From Gavia stellata (lineage: Eukaryota > Chordata > Aves > Gaviiformes > Gaviidae): a stretch of 64,000 nucleotides of DNA. Location of the stretch: assembly GCF_030936135.1 (NCBI RefSeq), contig NC_082600.1:1550001-1614000 (forward strand), given 5' to 3'. Each line of letters starts with the position of its first letter. Position 1 is the stretch's first letter. The position numbers and the translations under genes are program-made. The notes beneath the pieces were generated by a model. That model saw only the letters and a program-made list of their open reading frames with translations, searched no databases and was not told the DNA's origin. This document shows positions 29,201 through 36,210 of the stretch, piece by piece.

Positions 29201-32200
29201 ATCAGGGGACTACGGCATGGCAAGGTACTGCTTGTTAGCTGCCCTGTGCATGCCTTTACTCCTTGCAAATACACTGGATCAAATGTACGTTGCTAACATA
29301 CTTTGCATGGCTGTCAGATTTGCTTTTATAGGGTCTCCAGCAGTGCAGAAGTGTACCAGGCATGTTAATTAACAGTTGCACCTTTGTGCAGGGTTTGGGG
29401 GAGATGCCGTTAGATACACCGTCAGCAAAAGGAAGACGTTCCCATACTAGTAGCGTTGGACATTCGAGGTCATCATCTACTTCCAGAGATGCTCTCAATA
29501 TCACTGACAGGTAATGATCTTCAGTGTTTTACCCTGTTAGTAACTTGACCTCTAGGATAATAGCCTCACCACAAGAAGAGTGTATAAAAACATTCACAAC
29601 AGGGTCGTGAAGATTAAACTTGGCATGTCCCAGATAAACTCTTTAAATAGGGTAATTGGTAATATTAAAATGGCTTTGTGCACTTTGAAGTTCATTTGTT
29701 TATTGGTGATGAAAATACACACAGTACACAAAACATTTGGAATTCACTGTAGATCTATGTGACCATCAGTTCAAGATGTCACCGTTCAGACTCTGTAGAA
29801 AAAAACGTGCCTAGTGGTAGTCGCAGTAGAAATTACTTATTTCTGCACTTACCTGGACACAGAGTATTTAGTTAGATCCTAACTGGGGATGCTGAAGGTG
29901 TTAGATGATACTCTGTCCATTGTTAGTTTTTTGTTTTGTTTTCTAATAAGTCTTCTATTGAACTGAAAAATAAATCCCCCAAAATTTAAACCAAGCCAGA
30001 AAACTGCGTCCAAGAATGTAGGGTTCATAGGGGCTGTGACTGCCTCCAGGTTGAAGAAAGTGTGTCTATTCAGGAACAGATTTCTTTAACACACTCTACT
30101 ATTCCAAATAATAACTAATTCCACATTTGATGGTAAATTTTGCTTTGGCATGTAAAACTACATGCCCGCTTCCTTAGAAGAGGTGCTATTTACTGCATTA
30201 TGCCAGAGCATCTCTTATCTTTGATTCAGGTACTTTTAGTGGCCTGTGATACACTGGCAGGACAGGAGATTTTGATGCCGCCTTTTGTTCTCACAGCGCT
30301 GATAGGTTTGAATTTGAAAATGTGAGAAAGATGCTTATTCCATTCTCCATCAAAGGCTTCTGTTCATGAATTAGGAATGAGCTAGTGACTCTATCTGAAC
30401 TGGTCTGTAAATGCAGGATACTTACGCGGACAGAGAAGTGATTCCACAGATTTTATAATTCTTTCCATGACTGCCTAGTAAGATTAGATGCTACAGAAGA
30501 TTTGTTTCAAAATATTCTATGAAGAGTTGTTGAATTTCCACCTCAGCATGGCATGTTGCTTAGGTGCCACCTAGACTGGGATCAGTGTTTAAAGTACTTC
30601 GAGAATAAAGAATTTAACTACAGTAACCTTTTTTGGTTTTTTGTTTTGGTTGGGGTTTTTTTGTGACCCGTTGATGTGAGGGGAGTTCACAACTGTTACT
30701 GGGCACAAACCCAGCTGCTCTCGAACAGAAACTTGAAACAGCACAGGGCTCCTGCCTAGCTGAGGCTTCTCTCTTGTGTTTAGAGTGTCTATGCATTTAG
30801 AGTGGAATGTATATTGAGACTTTAGGAACAACAATTACTATTATATGATTTTTTGGAAATCACCATGTTTAAAGTGAAAGTCCTTCATTAGAAGATTTTC
30901 TGTTTCGTTCGGGTATTTGCACTACCATGGAAAGAGAATGTCTGAGATTAGAGACTCATGTTTCAGCCTGCTTGTGTTTACTGAATAACTTTTTCCTTTC
31001 CAAAAGAGAGACTACAGAAGCCCGCGAAATCACAAGAAAAACAGCTCCTCGTAATTCATTAGAAAATGAAGAATACGTTAAAGACATTATAGGTTTATTG
31101 AATGCAAAAGACTTCCGTGATCGAATAAATGGCATTAAGCAGCTGTTGTTAGATACAGAGAACAATCAAGGCTTTGTTGTTGCAAACATTGTGAAGGTAA
31201 GTGTATGAAACATTTTATTTTATTATTATATTATGTTTAAAGTTGTGTCACAAAGTTTTCTGATAAAAATCTTGGCTCCCTCTTCCAATAAGAATGTCCA
31301 ATTAACAGGAAAACACTGAGGAATAAGTGAGGTATGCTCAAGGGTAAGCTACAAAGGTAGTAAAGGAAGTAAATAGGAGGAAGAAGCTGAAACTTTTCAC
31401 TTAGAGATAGAACTCTCAACTATTTCTGGAATACTGTGTGCATTTTTTCATGCCACTGCTGAGTAAATATGAAAATATTGGAACAGGTTACAAAAAAAGC
31501 AGCAAGGATTAATCAAGCTCTGAAAAACTGTCTCTGAAACACAGCTGCAAGTTCTGCCTGCTTTGTTTGTCTAGGAGAAGGTGAGGAAATGTCTTTATTA
31601 TGATAAAGCTTAAGGTAAGTATCCTTTCTAATAGGAAAGAAGATTCTTTAGGAGAAGAATCCTATGATGAGGTCCAAGAGTTGTAAACTAAAGATAAATA
31701 TAATGAAAGGAAAACCAAGATTGTCTTCTAACAGTGCAGTGTCTTTGCTGTGGAACTATGAAACACTTCTGTGGAACTTTGCAGTATCTTAACTGTGAAT
31801 GTTTTTGAAATCTTTAAAACATTCTTTTTGCTAAATAGAGCTGTGTCTTGCTAAAAATACTTGTTTGCAGAAAATGTTAGTCATACTGAAAGTTACGTAC
31901 AGATGGCTAGTTTACCTCCATGACATTGTATAAGAATGATTCAAATTCAGATGAGGTGAGATGCAGTTGAATAATACACGGTATAAAAATACCACATGTT
32001 GCTTTACTTGCTAAAAAAAAATATATCTTGTGTATTTGCATATCAGAGCCGTCTTTTGCTAAGATGGACAATTGAAGTGTAACAATAAAGCAGGAAATGT
32101 AGTATCTGCCTCAAACATTAATTGTTAATTCCGATAAATGCTGTTTGGATACTTTTTCAGATCTTCGATGCTTTCAAGTCTCGCTTACATGACTCAAACA

Positions 32201-35129
32201 GTAAAGTAAATCAGGTTGCTTTGGAGACAATGCACAAGATGATTCCATTGCTGAAAGACAATTTATCACCTGTGATCAACATGCTAATTCCTGCCATGGT
32301 AGACAACAACCTGAACTCCAAAAATCCAGGGATTTATGCAGCTGCCACAAACGTTATTCAGGCTCTATGTCAACACGTAGGTAAGTAATTTACTCTCTCT
32401 TAATTTTAAAGAGTTTTAATTGTATTAATTAAACTCCAAATTTAAAGAGTTACTCTTTCCAGTAGTTTCCATGCGATCATTACCTTGCGTAATGCATCAT
32501 TGGGTTTATTCTCACACTTTTAAAACCATACAAGTCATCTTAGTATTTTGCCAGTCCAATAAAGAAATACAGCTAGCTGGACTTGTCATAAGTGCGTAGG
32601 TGGTTTTGCTATTTTTCCGTAGCAGGTATTTTTTGCTGTGAGGGTGACTGAGTGCTGGCACAGGTTGCCCACGGCGGCTGTGGGGTCTCCATCCTTGGAG
32701 ATACTCAAAAGCCATCTGGACATGGTCCTGGGCAACCGGCTGCAGTGGCCCTGCTTGAGCAGGGGGGTTGGACCAGATGATCTCCAGAGGCCCCTTCCCA
32801 CCTCAACCATTCTGTGTGACTCTGTTTCATTATCCAGAAGCTTGTCAGACTGCTGCAGCTCCTGAACAGGCCAAAGAACTAGATTCTTGCTGATTTGTGT
32901 ACGCCACAACTATTGTCCTTCCTCAACTATTTCAGCTTTGGAGCAGAATCTTGGTACTTTCAGTAAATGAAGATGCTATGTTCTACCAGATTCTAGGAGT
33001 TAGGGCTTGCTAAGAATATCTTCTTATGTTTTTATGCCCTTAAATACATCACTGTGTTTGTAAGGTTGTTATTTACATTTTTCCATATTGTGTTTATTTC
33101 CAGACTGTTTAATTTTCTGTTTAAGAATTTTAACGTGGTTTGTTCTTTGTATTTAGACAACTATTTGCTCCTCCAGCCATTCTGCACAAAAGCCCAGTTT
33201 CTGAATGGAAAAGCAAAACAAGATATGACAGAAAAGCTTGCTGGTAAAGCAGTGTTTTACTTTACATGTTTGTCTGTGTACCATCCTAATTAGGCAAATT
33301 CATCGTAGGATGGCGGTGGCTGTCTATCTTTTCTTCTGTCACAGTAGATTGTGGGCATTAACGTAGATTGTGGGCATTAACGATGCAGCAGTTGTCAAAT
33401 TTCACCCCCTTCTAATGCAGATGGAAGCTATTGCTGACAAAACAAAAAATTATTATAAATACCTAAGGCTTATAATAATTTAATACGGAATCAGAGAGAA
33501 TGAGTTTTGTTTCGGAATGAGTTTCATTCTATCCGTAACTGAGTGGGTTGTACTGTATTGAGACTTGGGTCCCCACATGCCCACCTCTACCTGGTCGGCA
33601 AGCGTCTGTTCCTGTGTAGGGCCAGGGGCGTGGGGCTGACTGAGGAGCAGAGGCTTGCCCGCCTCAGTTGCTTCAAGTCATATTCCCTCTCACAGTACTC
33701 ACTCCCTCATATTCTTGCCAGGAAGAAACAAAAGGAATGAGTGACTGCTTTTTCTGAGGTTTCCCAGCACAGAAAATACACTGTTCTCTAAGGCTGGCTC
33801 CTAACTCCTGAATTTTACTTCTGTACTTTTTTGCTTTTCGCCGTTGGTCTTGTTCTCATTTTAAGGCTCTTGCTAATACATGCTGGCGTTCAGTCGTAAG
33901 GGAGACAAGCTGGTAAGCCGAGCTGCAGTCACCACAAAGACGGCAGACTTCATAATGGTCTTCTTCCTAAACTGGTGTCAGAAGTTTAAAGACAAATTTG
34001 GTTAAAAATTGAAGACAAATTTTATTTAGAATGTACAGACATATTTTGAGGGTTATCACTAGCAGAAGTGCTGAATTTTCCTTTGAAGTTTTAAGTGAAC
34101 AAGGGATGTCTGTATGGGAAATGTGTTTGAACCAAACAGACGTTATTTGGCTTACTTTCAGAGTAGTTCTGTGTGAAGTAGCTATGAAACTGAACTAAAC
34201 ATAATGGACAGTCTGTTCTTGAAATACTCCTAAATTTATGCTTTCTGAATGTGTTAGTCACCAACCTTTAAACAGTTCATCTCTTGCTGGGATATTCTGG
34301 AGTAGTTTGTATTATACATCAGAAGAGTCCATTCTAGCAAAAAGGCAAACATTTGCAGATGAAATACTTAATTCATGATGTAATTGTCTAAATAGGGAAA
34401 ATGCTTCATCTTATATATATTTCTAGTACAAGGCTACTTTGTTCCTTTAACTCAAATACCTACTGCGTATTTCTGAGATAGAGGAAATCATAAAATATTA
34501 AACGTTACACAGAGCACTCTGAGAAATAAAGGTCCTTCTGATAGTCCTAACTAAAAACCCTCGAAAATCTTTATTTTACTTGTTTTAATTTAATGGAAAA
34601 TTGTAATTATCAGCAGTACCAGTGCTGCTGTGTAAAGTGAGAGAGGTTAGAAGGGGTGTTTGTATGGAAAGCTGGTATTTTTTATTGGAGCGCTGATGCT
34701 TTTGCAACAACAGACAAGCTCTTGTGCATAGCAAACATTCCTTCCTTAGTTGCTTTGAGAAGCTGATTTGACATTACGTGCTTTTAAACACCTCTCAAAG
34801 CAGGGGATCACTTCTGAATTGTATTTTAAAAATAGTCTTTGAACGCTGCTTGATGACCTGTTGTCTTTCTTGCAGATCTTGTTATGGAGTTATACCCACG
34901 GAAGCCTTACGCGGTGGAGCAAAAAGTTCTAGCTGTCCTTTGGCACCTCCTGGGAAATATGACGAACAGCGGCTCTTTGCCTGGAGCCGGAGGAAATATC
35001 CGGACAGCCACAGCGAAATTATCAAAAGCACTTTTTGCACAGATGGGTCAAAGTCTGCTAACTCACGCTGCATCTCAGCCACCGCACATCAAGAAAAGTT
35101 TAGAAGAATTTCTGGAGATAGCGACCTAA
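2063..35129 (+). CDS. TOGARAM1: TOGARAM1 (crescerin-1), C-terminal two thirds in 20 exons
   Basis: TOG-array protein of cilia that binds tubulin and controls axonemal microtubule growth; human defects cause a Joubert-type ciliopathy. Exons: 2063-2219, 5638-5934, 8002-8276, 10227-10459, 12497-12597, 17030-17188, 19211-19309, 19751-19920, 21853-22021, 22353-22487, 23215-23368, 23983-24088, 24499-24734, 28216-28374, 28958-29084, 29392-29510, 31007-31196, 32161-32380, 33157-33243, 34876-35129. They sum to 3447 nt, exactly 1149 codons with the TAA stop, and every junction phase agrees. The first about 600 residues here are Ser-rich and disordered. TOG3 is at about 637-859 (landmarks [31 protein letters not shown]) and TOG4 at about 900-1140 ([35 protein letters not shown]). 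The human protein is about 1720 aa, so about 570 residues with TOG1 and TOG2 are missing on the left. Identification rests on recalled human sequence and is very strong from TOG3 onward, weaker before 17030. Confidence 0.95.
2220..5637 (+). other. TOGARAM1: TOGARAM1 intron, with A-rich stretch
   Basis: No exon that fits the flanking phase. An A-rich run with scattered C at about 3995-4036 and short T runs are the only low-complexity features. Confidence 0.6.
5638..5934 (+). CDS. TOGARAM1: TOGARAM1 window exon 2
   Basis: Acceptor ctttgcttag, donor gtagga; 297 nt, phase 1 at both ends. Ser/Pro/Lys-rich ([20 protein letters not shown]), predicted linker. Confidence 0.8.
5935..8001 (+). other. 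TOGARAM1: TOGARAM1 intron with TG/TA-rich microsatellite
   Basis: Only a degenerate TG/TA/CATA stretch at about 7449-7515 stands out. Confidence 0.6.
8002..8276 (+). CDS. TOGARAM1: TOGARAM1 window exon 3
   Basis: Acceptor gtcttcttcag. Ends on a complete GAG codon before a non-consensus donor gttggt; the next exon opens in phase 0 and supports this end. Contains [20 protein letters not shown] and an acidic tail. Confidence 0.8.
8277..10226 (+). other. TOGARAM1: TOGARAM1 intron, nothing recognised
   Basis: A 139-codon open frame at 8464-8883 has no splice context or family resemblance and is taken as chance. Confidence 0.6.
10227..10459 (+). CDS. TOGARAM1: TOGARAM1 window exon 4
   Basis: Acceptor cctgtttag, donor gtgagt. 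Phase 0 in, two bases out. Starts [20 protein letters not shown]; a basic Arg/Lys patch then a Ser-rich tract. Confidence 0.85.
10460..12496 (+). other. TOGARAM1: TOGARAM1 intron, nothing recognised
   Basis: AT-rich, no repeat family or coding exon recognised. Confidence 0.6.
12497..12597 (+). CDS. TOGARAM1: TOGARAM1 window exon 5
   Basis: Acceptor atattttacag, donor gtattt. 101 nt; joins the preceding two bases to give [15 protein letters not shown] and leaves one base. Short and disordered; supported mainly by phase. Confidence 0.75.
12598..17029 (+). other. TOGARAM1: TOGARAM1 intron carrying a CR1 LINE
   Basis: Holds the sense-oriented CR1 remnant at 14425-15448. The rest is unrecognised, with T runs near 16340 and 16525. 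Confidence 0.65.
14425..15448 (+). mobile_element. CR1 LINE, 5'-truncated, frameshifted
   Basis: Non-LTR retrotransposon fragment: the 3' part of the CR1 reverse transcriptase frame followed by the short CR1 tail. The catalytic FADD is read at 14565-14576, after [19 protein letters not shown]. Further on the frame reads [20 protein letters not shown]. The open frame is broken twice: once between about 14650 and 14670, and again near 15240 where a stop falls and the reading continues in another frame ([19 protein letters not shown]). The 3' end has two ATTCTGTG octamers at 15432-15447. The 5' boundary is approximate. It cannot be autonomous. Confidence 0.93.
17030..17188 (+). CDS. TOGARAM1: TOGARAM1 window exon 6
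   Basis: Acceptor catggctag after a T-rich tract, weak donor gtttgt. Phase 1 at both ends; encodes [20 protein letters not shown] and a Lys/His-rich end. Confidence 0.8.
17189..19210 (+). other. TOGARAM1: TOGARAM1 intron, nothing recognised
   Basis: AT-rich non-coding sequence. Confidence 0.6.
19211..19309 (+). CDS. TOGARAM1: TOGARAM1 window exon 7
   Basis: Acceptor tttttttaag. Two donors six bases apart are possible: after 19303 (gtaaag) or after 19309 (gtatta). The second gives VIVGKGVFGS across the junction, which matches the human protein as I recall it, and was chosen; the first would drop Gly-Lys and keep the frame. Confidence 0.8.
19751..19920 (+). CDS. TOGARAM1: TOGARAM1 window exon 8
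   Basis: Acceptor tgcctttcag, donor gtaaga. Encodes [15 protein letters not shown] and ends on a complete GAG codon. Confidence 0.88.
20091..20126 (+). mobile_element. CR1 3'-end scrap
   Basis: The stretch AGGTCTTTTCCAACCTTAAT followed by a decayed ATTCTG octamer matches the 3' terminus of bird CR1s. Only about 35 bases are recognisable. Confidence 0.6.
20127..21852 (+). other. TOGARAM1: TOGARAM1 intron, nothing recognised
   Basis: No exon or repeat family recognised; one A13 run at about 20612-20624. Confidence 0.55.
21853..22021 (+). CDS. TOGARAM1: TOGARAM1 window exon 9
   Basis: Acceptor ttttctgcag, donor gtgagg. Highly charged, likely helical ([20 protein letters not shown]), with [14 protein letters not shown] near the end, matching the human NSWERM region. 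Leaves one base. Confidence 0.9.
22353..22487 (+). CDS. TOGARAM1: TOGARAM1 window exon 10, probable cassette exon
   Basis: Acceptor tctattttctag, donor gtaagc. 135 nt (45 codons), phase 1 at both ends, so it can be included or skipped without changing the frame. Reads [20 protein letters not shown] then [16 protein letters not shown], a Ser/Lys-rich composition like its neighbours. The human protein I recall runs directly from the preceding exon to the next, so this one may be alternatively spliced. Confidence 0.6.
23215..23368 (+). CDS. TOGARAM1: TOGARAM1 window exon 11, start of TOG3
   Basis: Acceptor gactttgcag, donor gtaggt; two bases left over. Encodes [20 protein letters not shown] and the first helix of TOG3 ([13 protein letters not shown]). 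Confidence 0.93.
23983..24088 (+). CDS. TOGARAM1: TOGARAM1 window exon 12, TOG3
   Basis: Acceptor tttttacatag. Weak donor gttaaa after GAG; the next exon restores QEVKNLRSG, so the end is firm. Encodes [15 protein letters not shown]. Confidence 0.93.
24499..24734 (+). CDS. TOGARAM1: TOGARAM1 window exon 13, TOG3
   Basis: Acceptor tgtgtgcag, donor gtaatt. Encodes [20 protein letters not shown] and [14 protein letters not shown], near-identical to human. Confidence 0.96.
24735..28215 (+). other. TOGARAM1: TOGARAM1 intron, nothing recognised
   Basis: About 3.5 kb of AT-rich sequence with no recognised exon, RNA gene or repeat family. Confidence 0.6.
28216..28374 (+). CDS. TOGARAM1: TOGARAM1 window exon 14, TOG3
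   Basis: Acceptor ttttttctag, donor gttagt. Encodes [20 protein letters not shown] and ends FAQDSSQQT with two bases over. Confidence 0.96.
28465..28535 (-). mobile_element. CR1 3'-end fragment
   Basis: AATCATTTAGGTTGGAAAAG and the following aagaccc..atcat..gagtccaacc are the reverse complement of the CR1 3' end, so the element points left. The inner boundary is unclear; 28536-28720 is unrecognised. Confidence 0.8.
28958..29084 (+). CDS. TOGARAM1: TOGARAM1 window exon 15, end of TOG3
   Basis: Acceptor gtcctgcag, donor gtacgt. Encodes [20 protein letters not shown] and [12 protein letters not shown]; ends in phase 0. Confidence 0.96.
29392..29510 (+). CDS. TOGARAM1: TOGARAM1 window exon 16, TOG3-TOG4 linker
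   Basis: Acceptor cctttgtgcag, donor gtaatg. Encodes [20 protein letters not shown] and a Ser/Arg-rich linker, as in human. Confidence 0.94.
29511..31006 (+). other. TOGARAM1: TOGARAM1 intron, nothing recognised
   Basis: AT-rich non-coding sequence without recognised elements. Confidence 0.6.
31007..31196 (+). CDS. TOGARAM1: TOGARAM1 window exon 17, start of TOG4
   Basis: Acceptor ttccaaaag, donor gtaagt. Encodes [20 protein letters not shown] and [20 protein letters not shown]; ends in phase 0. Confidence 0.96.
32161..32380 (+). CDS. TOGARAM1: TOGARAM1 window exon 18, TOG4
   Basis: Acceptor actttttcag, donor gtaagt. Encodes [20 protein letters not shown] and [20 protein letters not shown]; leaves one base. 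Confidence 0.96.
32640..32825 (+). mobile_element. CR1 3'-end fragment (second CR1 type)
   Basis: Matches the CR1 3' region with GTGGGGTCTCCATCCTTGGA, GGACATGGTCCTGGGCAA and TTGGACCAGATGATCTCCAG, ending in CCATTCTGTG. The sequence differs from the longer copies at 14425 and 43055, so it belongs to another, older CR1 group. Confidence 0.88.
33157..33243 (+). CDS. TOGARAM1: TOGARAM1 window exon 19, TOG4
   Basis: Acceptor ttgtatttag, donor gtaaag. Encodes [20 protein letters not shown] and KQDMTEKLA; phase 1 at both ends. Confidence 0.96.
33244..34875 (+). other. TOGARAM1: TOGARAM1 last intron
   Basis: Only a 19-bp direct tandem duplication (33344-33381) stands out. Confidence 0.65.
33344..33381 (+). 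repeat. 19-bp tandem duplication
   Basis: GTAGATTGTGGGCATTAAC occurs twice head to tail with no spacer. A simple local duplication in an intron. Confidence 0.9.
34876..35129 (+). CDS. TOGARAM1: TOGARAM1 terminal coding exon
   Basis: Acceptor tttcttgcag. Encodes [40 protein letters not shown] and [17 protein letters not shown], ending at TAA. The human protein continues a few residues past the same point, so the C-terminus differs slightly. Confidence 0.96.
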
Positions 35130-35682
35130 AATAAGTCACTGTGCATGCGTGAAACTCAATCAGCCGACTGACTGGGACAGACGGACAGCAGTTTACACAG
35201 AGACACGTGGGACCATCCCCGTGTCGCCGGTTCGCAGTGCCGGCGTTTCCCGTGCCGAAGGGCTGCCGTCCGTCGGGAGAGCTGGCAGAGCGCTGGGCTG
35301 GGCTGGGGCTGGCTGCCCTCGCTGCGGGCACGGCCACAGGCGAGAGCCCAGCGATGAGGAGGAGATGTTGCTCCTGCTCGGCCACGCTTTTCTGTAGAAA
35401 ATGCAGCACAGCACCCTGTTTGTAGTAGTGGATGTCAGATTGGTGATGAACAAATACACTTCTAGCGCTAAGCTTTTACATGGCTAAGTGGAAGAAAATC
35501 CTGGAGATGATTATACAGTACAACAGGGTTTTGTGTGCTATTTGTGAAAAATATATATTTTTTTAATCTACTTACACAGTTGTGCAGTATTAGCTTGCTG
35601 TGGCTGCTGTTACGGTACTGTGACGTTTGCTTGGTGGCTGGGCATGCTCATCTGCACGGGAACGTACACCTCCGGCAGCTCA

Positions 35683-35878
35683 GCGACCCGCTCCGAGGGA
35701 AACGAGCCCTTCCCCTCACGGCGACCCGCTCCGAGGGAAACGAGCCCTTCCCCTCACGGCGACCCGCTCCGAGGGAAACGAGCCCTTCCCCTCACGGCGA
35801 ACCGCTCCGAGGGAAACGAGCCCTTCCCCTCACGGCGAACCCCTCCGAGGGAAACGAGCCCGAGCCCTTCCCCTGGCA
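35683..35878 (+). repeat. 38-bp GC-rich minisatellite, five units
   Basis: Units start at 35683, 35721, 35759, 35797 and 35835, each 38 bp, opening GCGACCCGCTCCGAGGGAAA and ending TTCCCCTCACG. Units 4 and 5 read GCGAA instead of GCGAC, and unit 5 carries a 6-bp internal duplication (CGAGCC). The unit length is not a multiple of three, so the array opens all three frames; the resulting ORFs are artefacts. It lies in the inferred 3'UTR. Confidence 0.95.
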
Positions 35879-35957
35879 GCGCCGGTAAAGCGGCGGCTCC
35901 CCGCCCCGTCCCTCCCGCTGCCGGTACTGTACGCGTTTTACACGGGAACCTGACGCG

Positions 35958-35963
35958 AATAAA
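35958..35963 (+). terminator. TOGARAM1: Poly(A) signal AATAAA, probable TOGARAM1 end
   Basis: Canonical hexamer in GCGAATAAAGGG, followed by a T-rich stretch (TTTATTTCTGT). About 130 bp upstream of the NRF1 sites of the next gene. Confidence 0.65.
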
Positions 35964-36089
35964 GGGATTTATTTCTGTAACGCTGCGGCCGCCGCCTCCT
36001 TGCTGAGGGCGGGGGGAAGGAGGGAGAGAGCGTCGCCATTTGGCGGCGGAGGGGTGGGGGGGGAGGGGTGCTGGTGGTGGATGGCTCAG

Positions 36090-36141
36090 GCGCATGCGCG
36101 GCGGGCGCGGGGCGCATGCGCGGCGCCCTGGGCGCAGGCGC
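36090..36141 (+). promoter_or_regulatory. PRPF39: NRF1-type site cluster
   Basis: Two perfect GCGCATGCGC palindromes at 36090-36099 and 36112-36121, 22 bp apart (about two helical turns), and a one-mismatch GCGCAGGCGC at 36132-36141. NRF1 binds YGCGCAYGCGCR and commonly drives housekeeping CpG promoters. Confidence 0.7.
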
Positions 36142-36210
36142 AGTCCGCCCTTCCTGAGGCCCGGCGGCGGCAGGCGCGCGGCGCGCTGGCGGTCACCGGC
36201 CCCGCGGCAG
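36100..36210 (+). other. PRPF39: PRPF39 untranslated first exon (approximate)
   Basis: GCGGCAG|GTACCA at 36210/36211 is a good donor inside the CpG island, and the first coding exon has an acceptor 34 bases before its ATG, so an upstream non-coding exon is required. The 5' limit is a guess. Confidence 0.45.

Larger units (their letters stand above)
35130..35980 (+). other. TOGARAM1: TOGARAM1 3'UTR
   Basis: Inferred from the stop codon at 35127-35129 to just past the only AATAAA I see before the next gene. It becomes GC-rich after 35640, where it contains a minisatellite. The true cleavage site is not visible from sequence. Confidence 0.6.
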
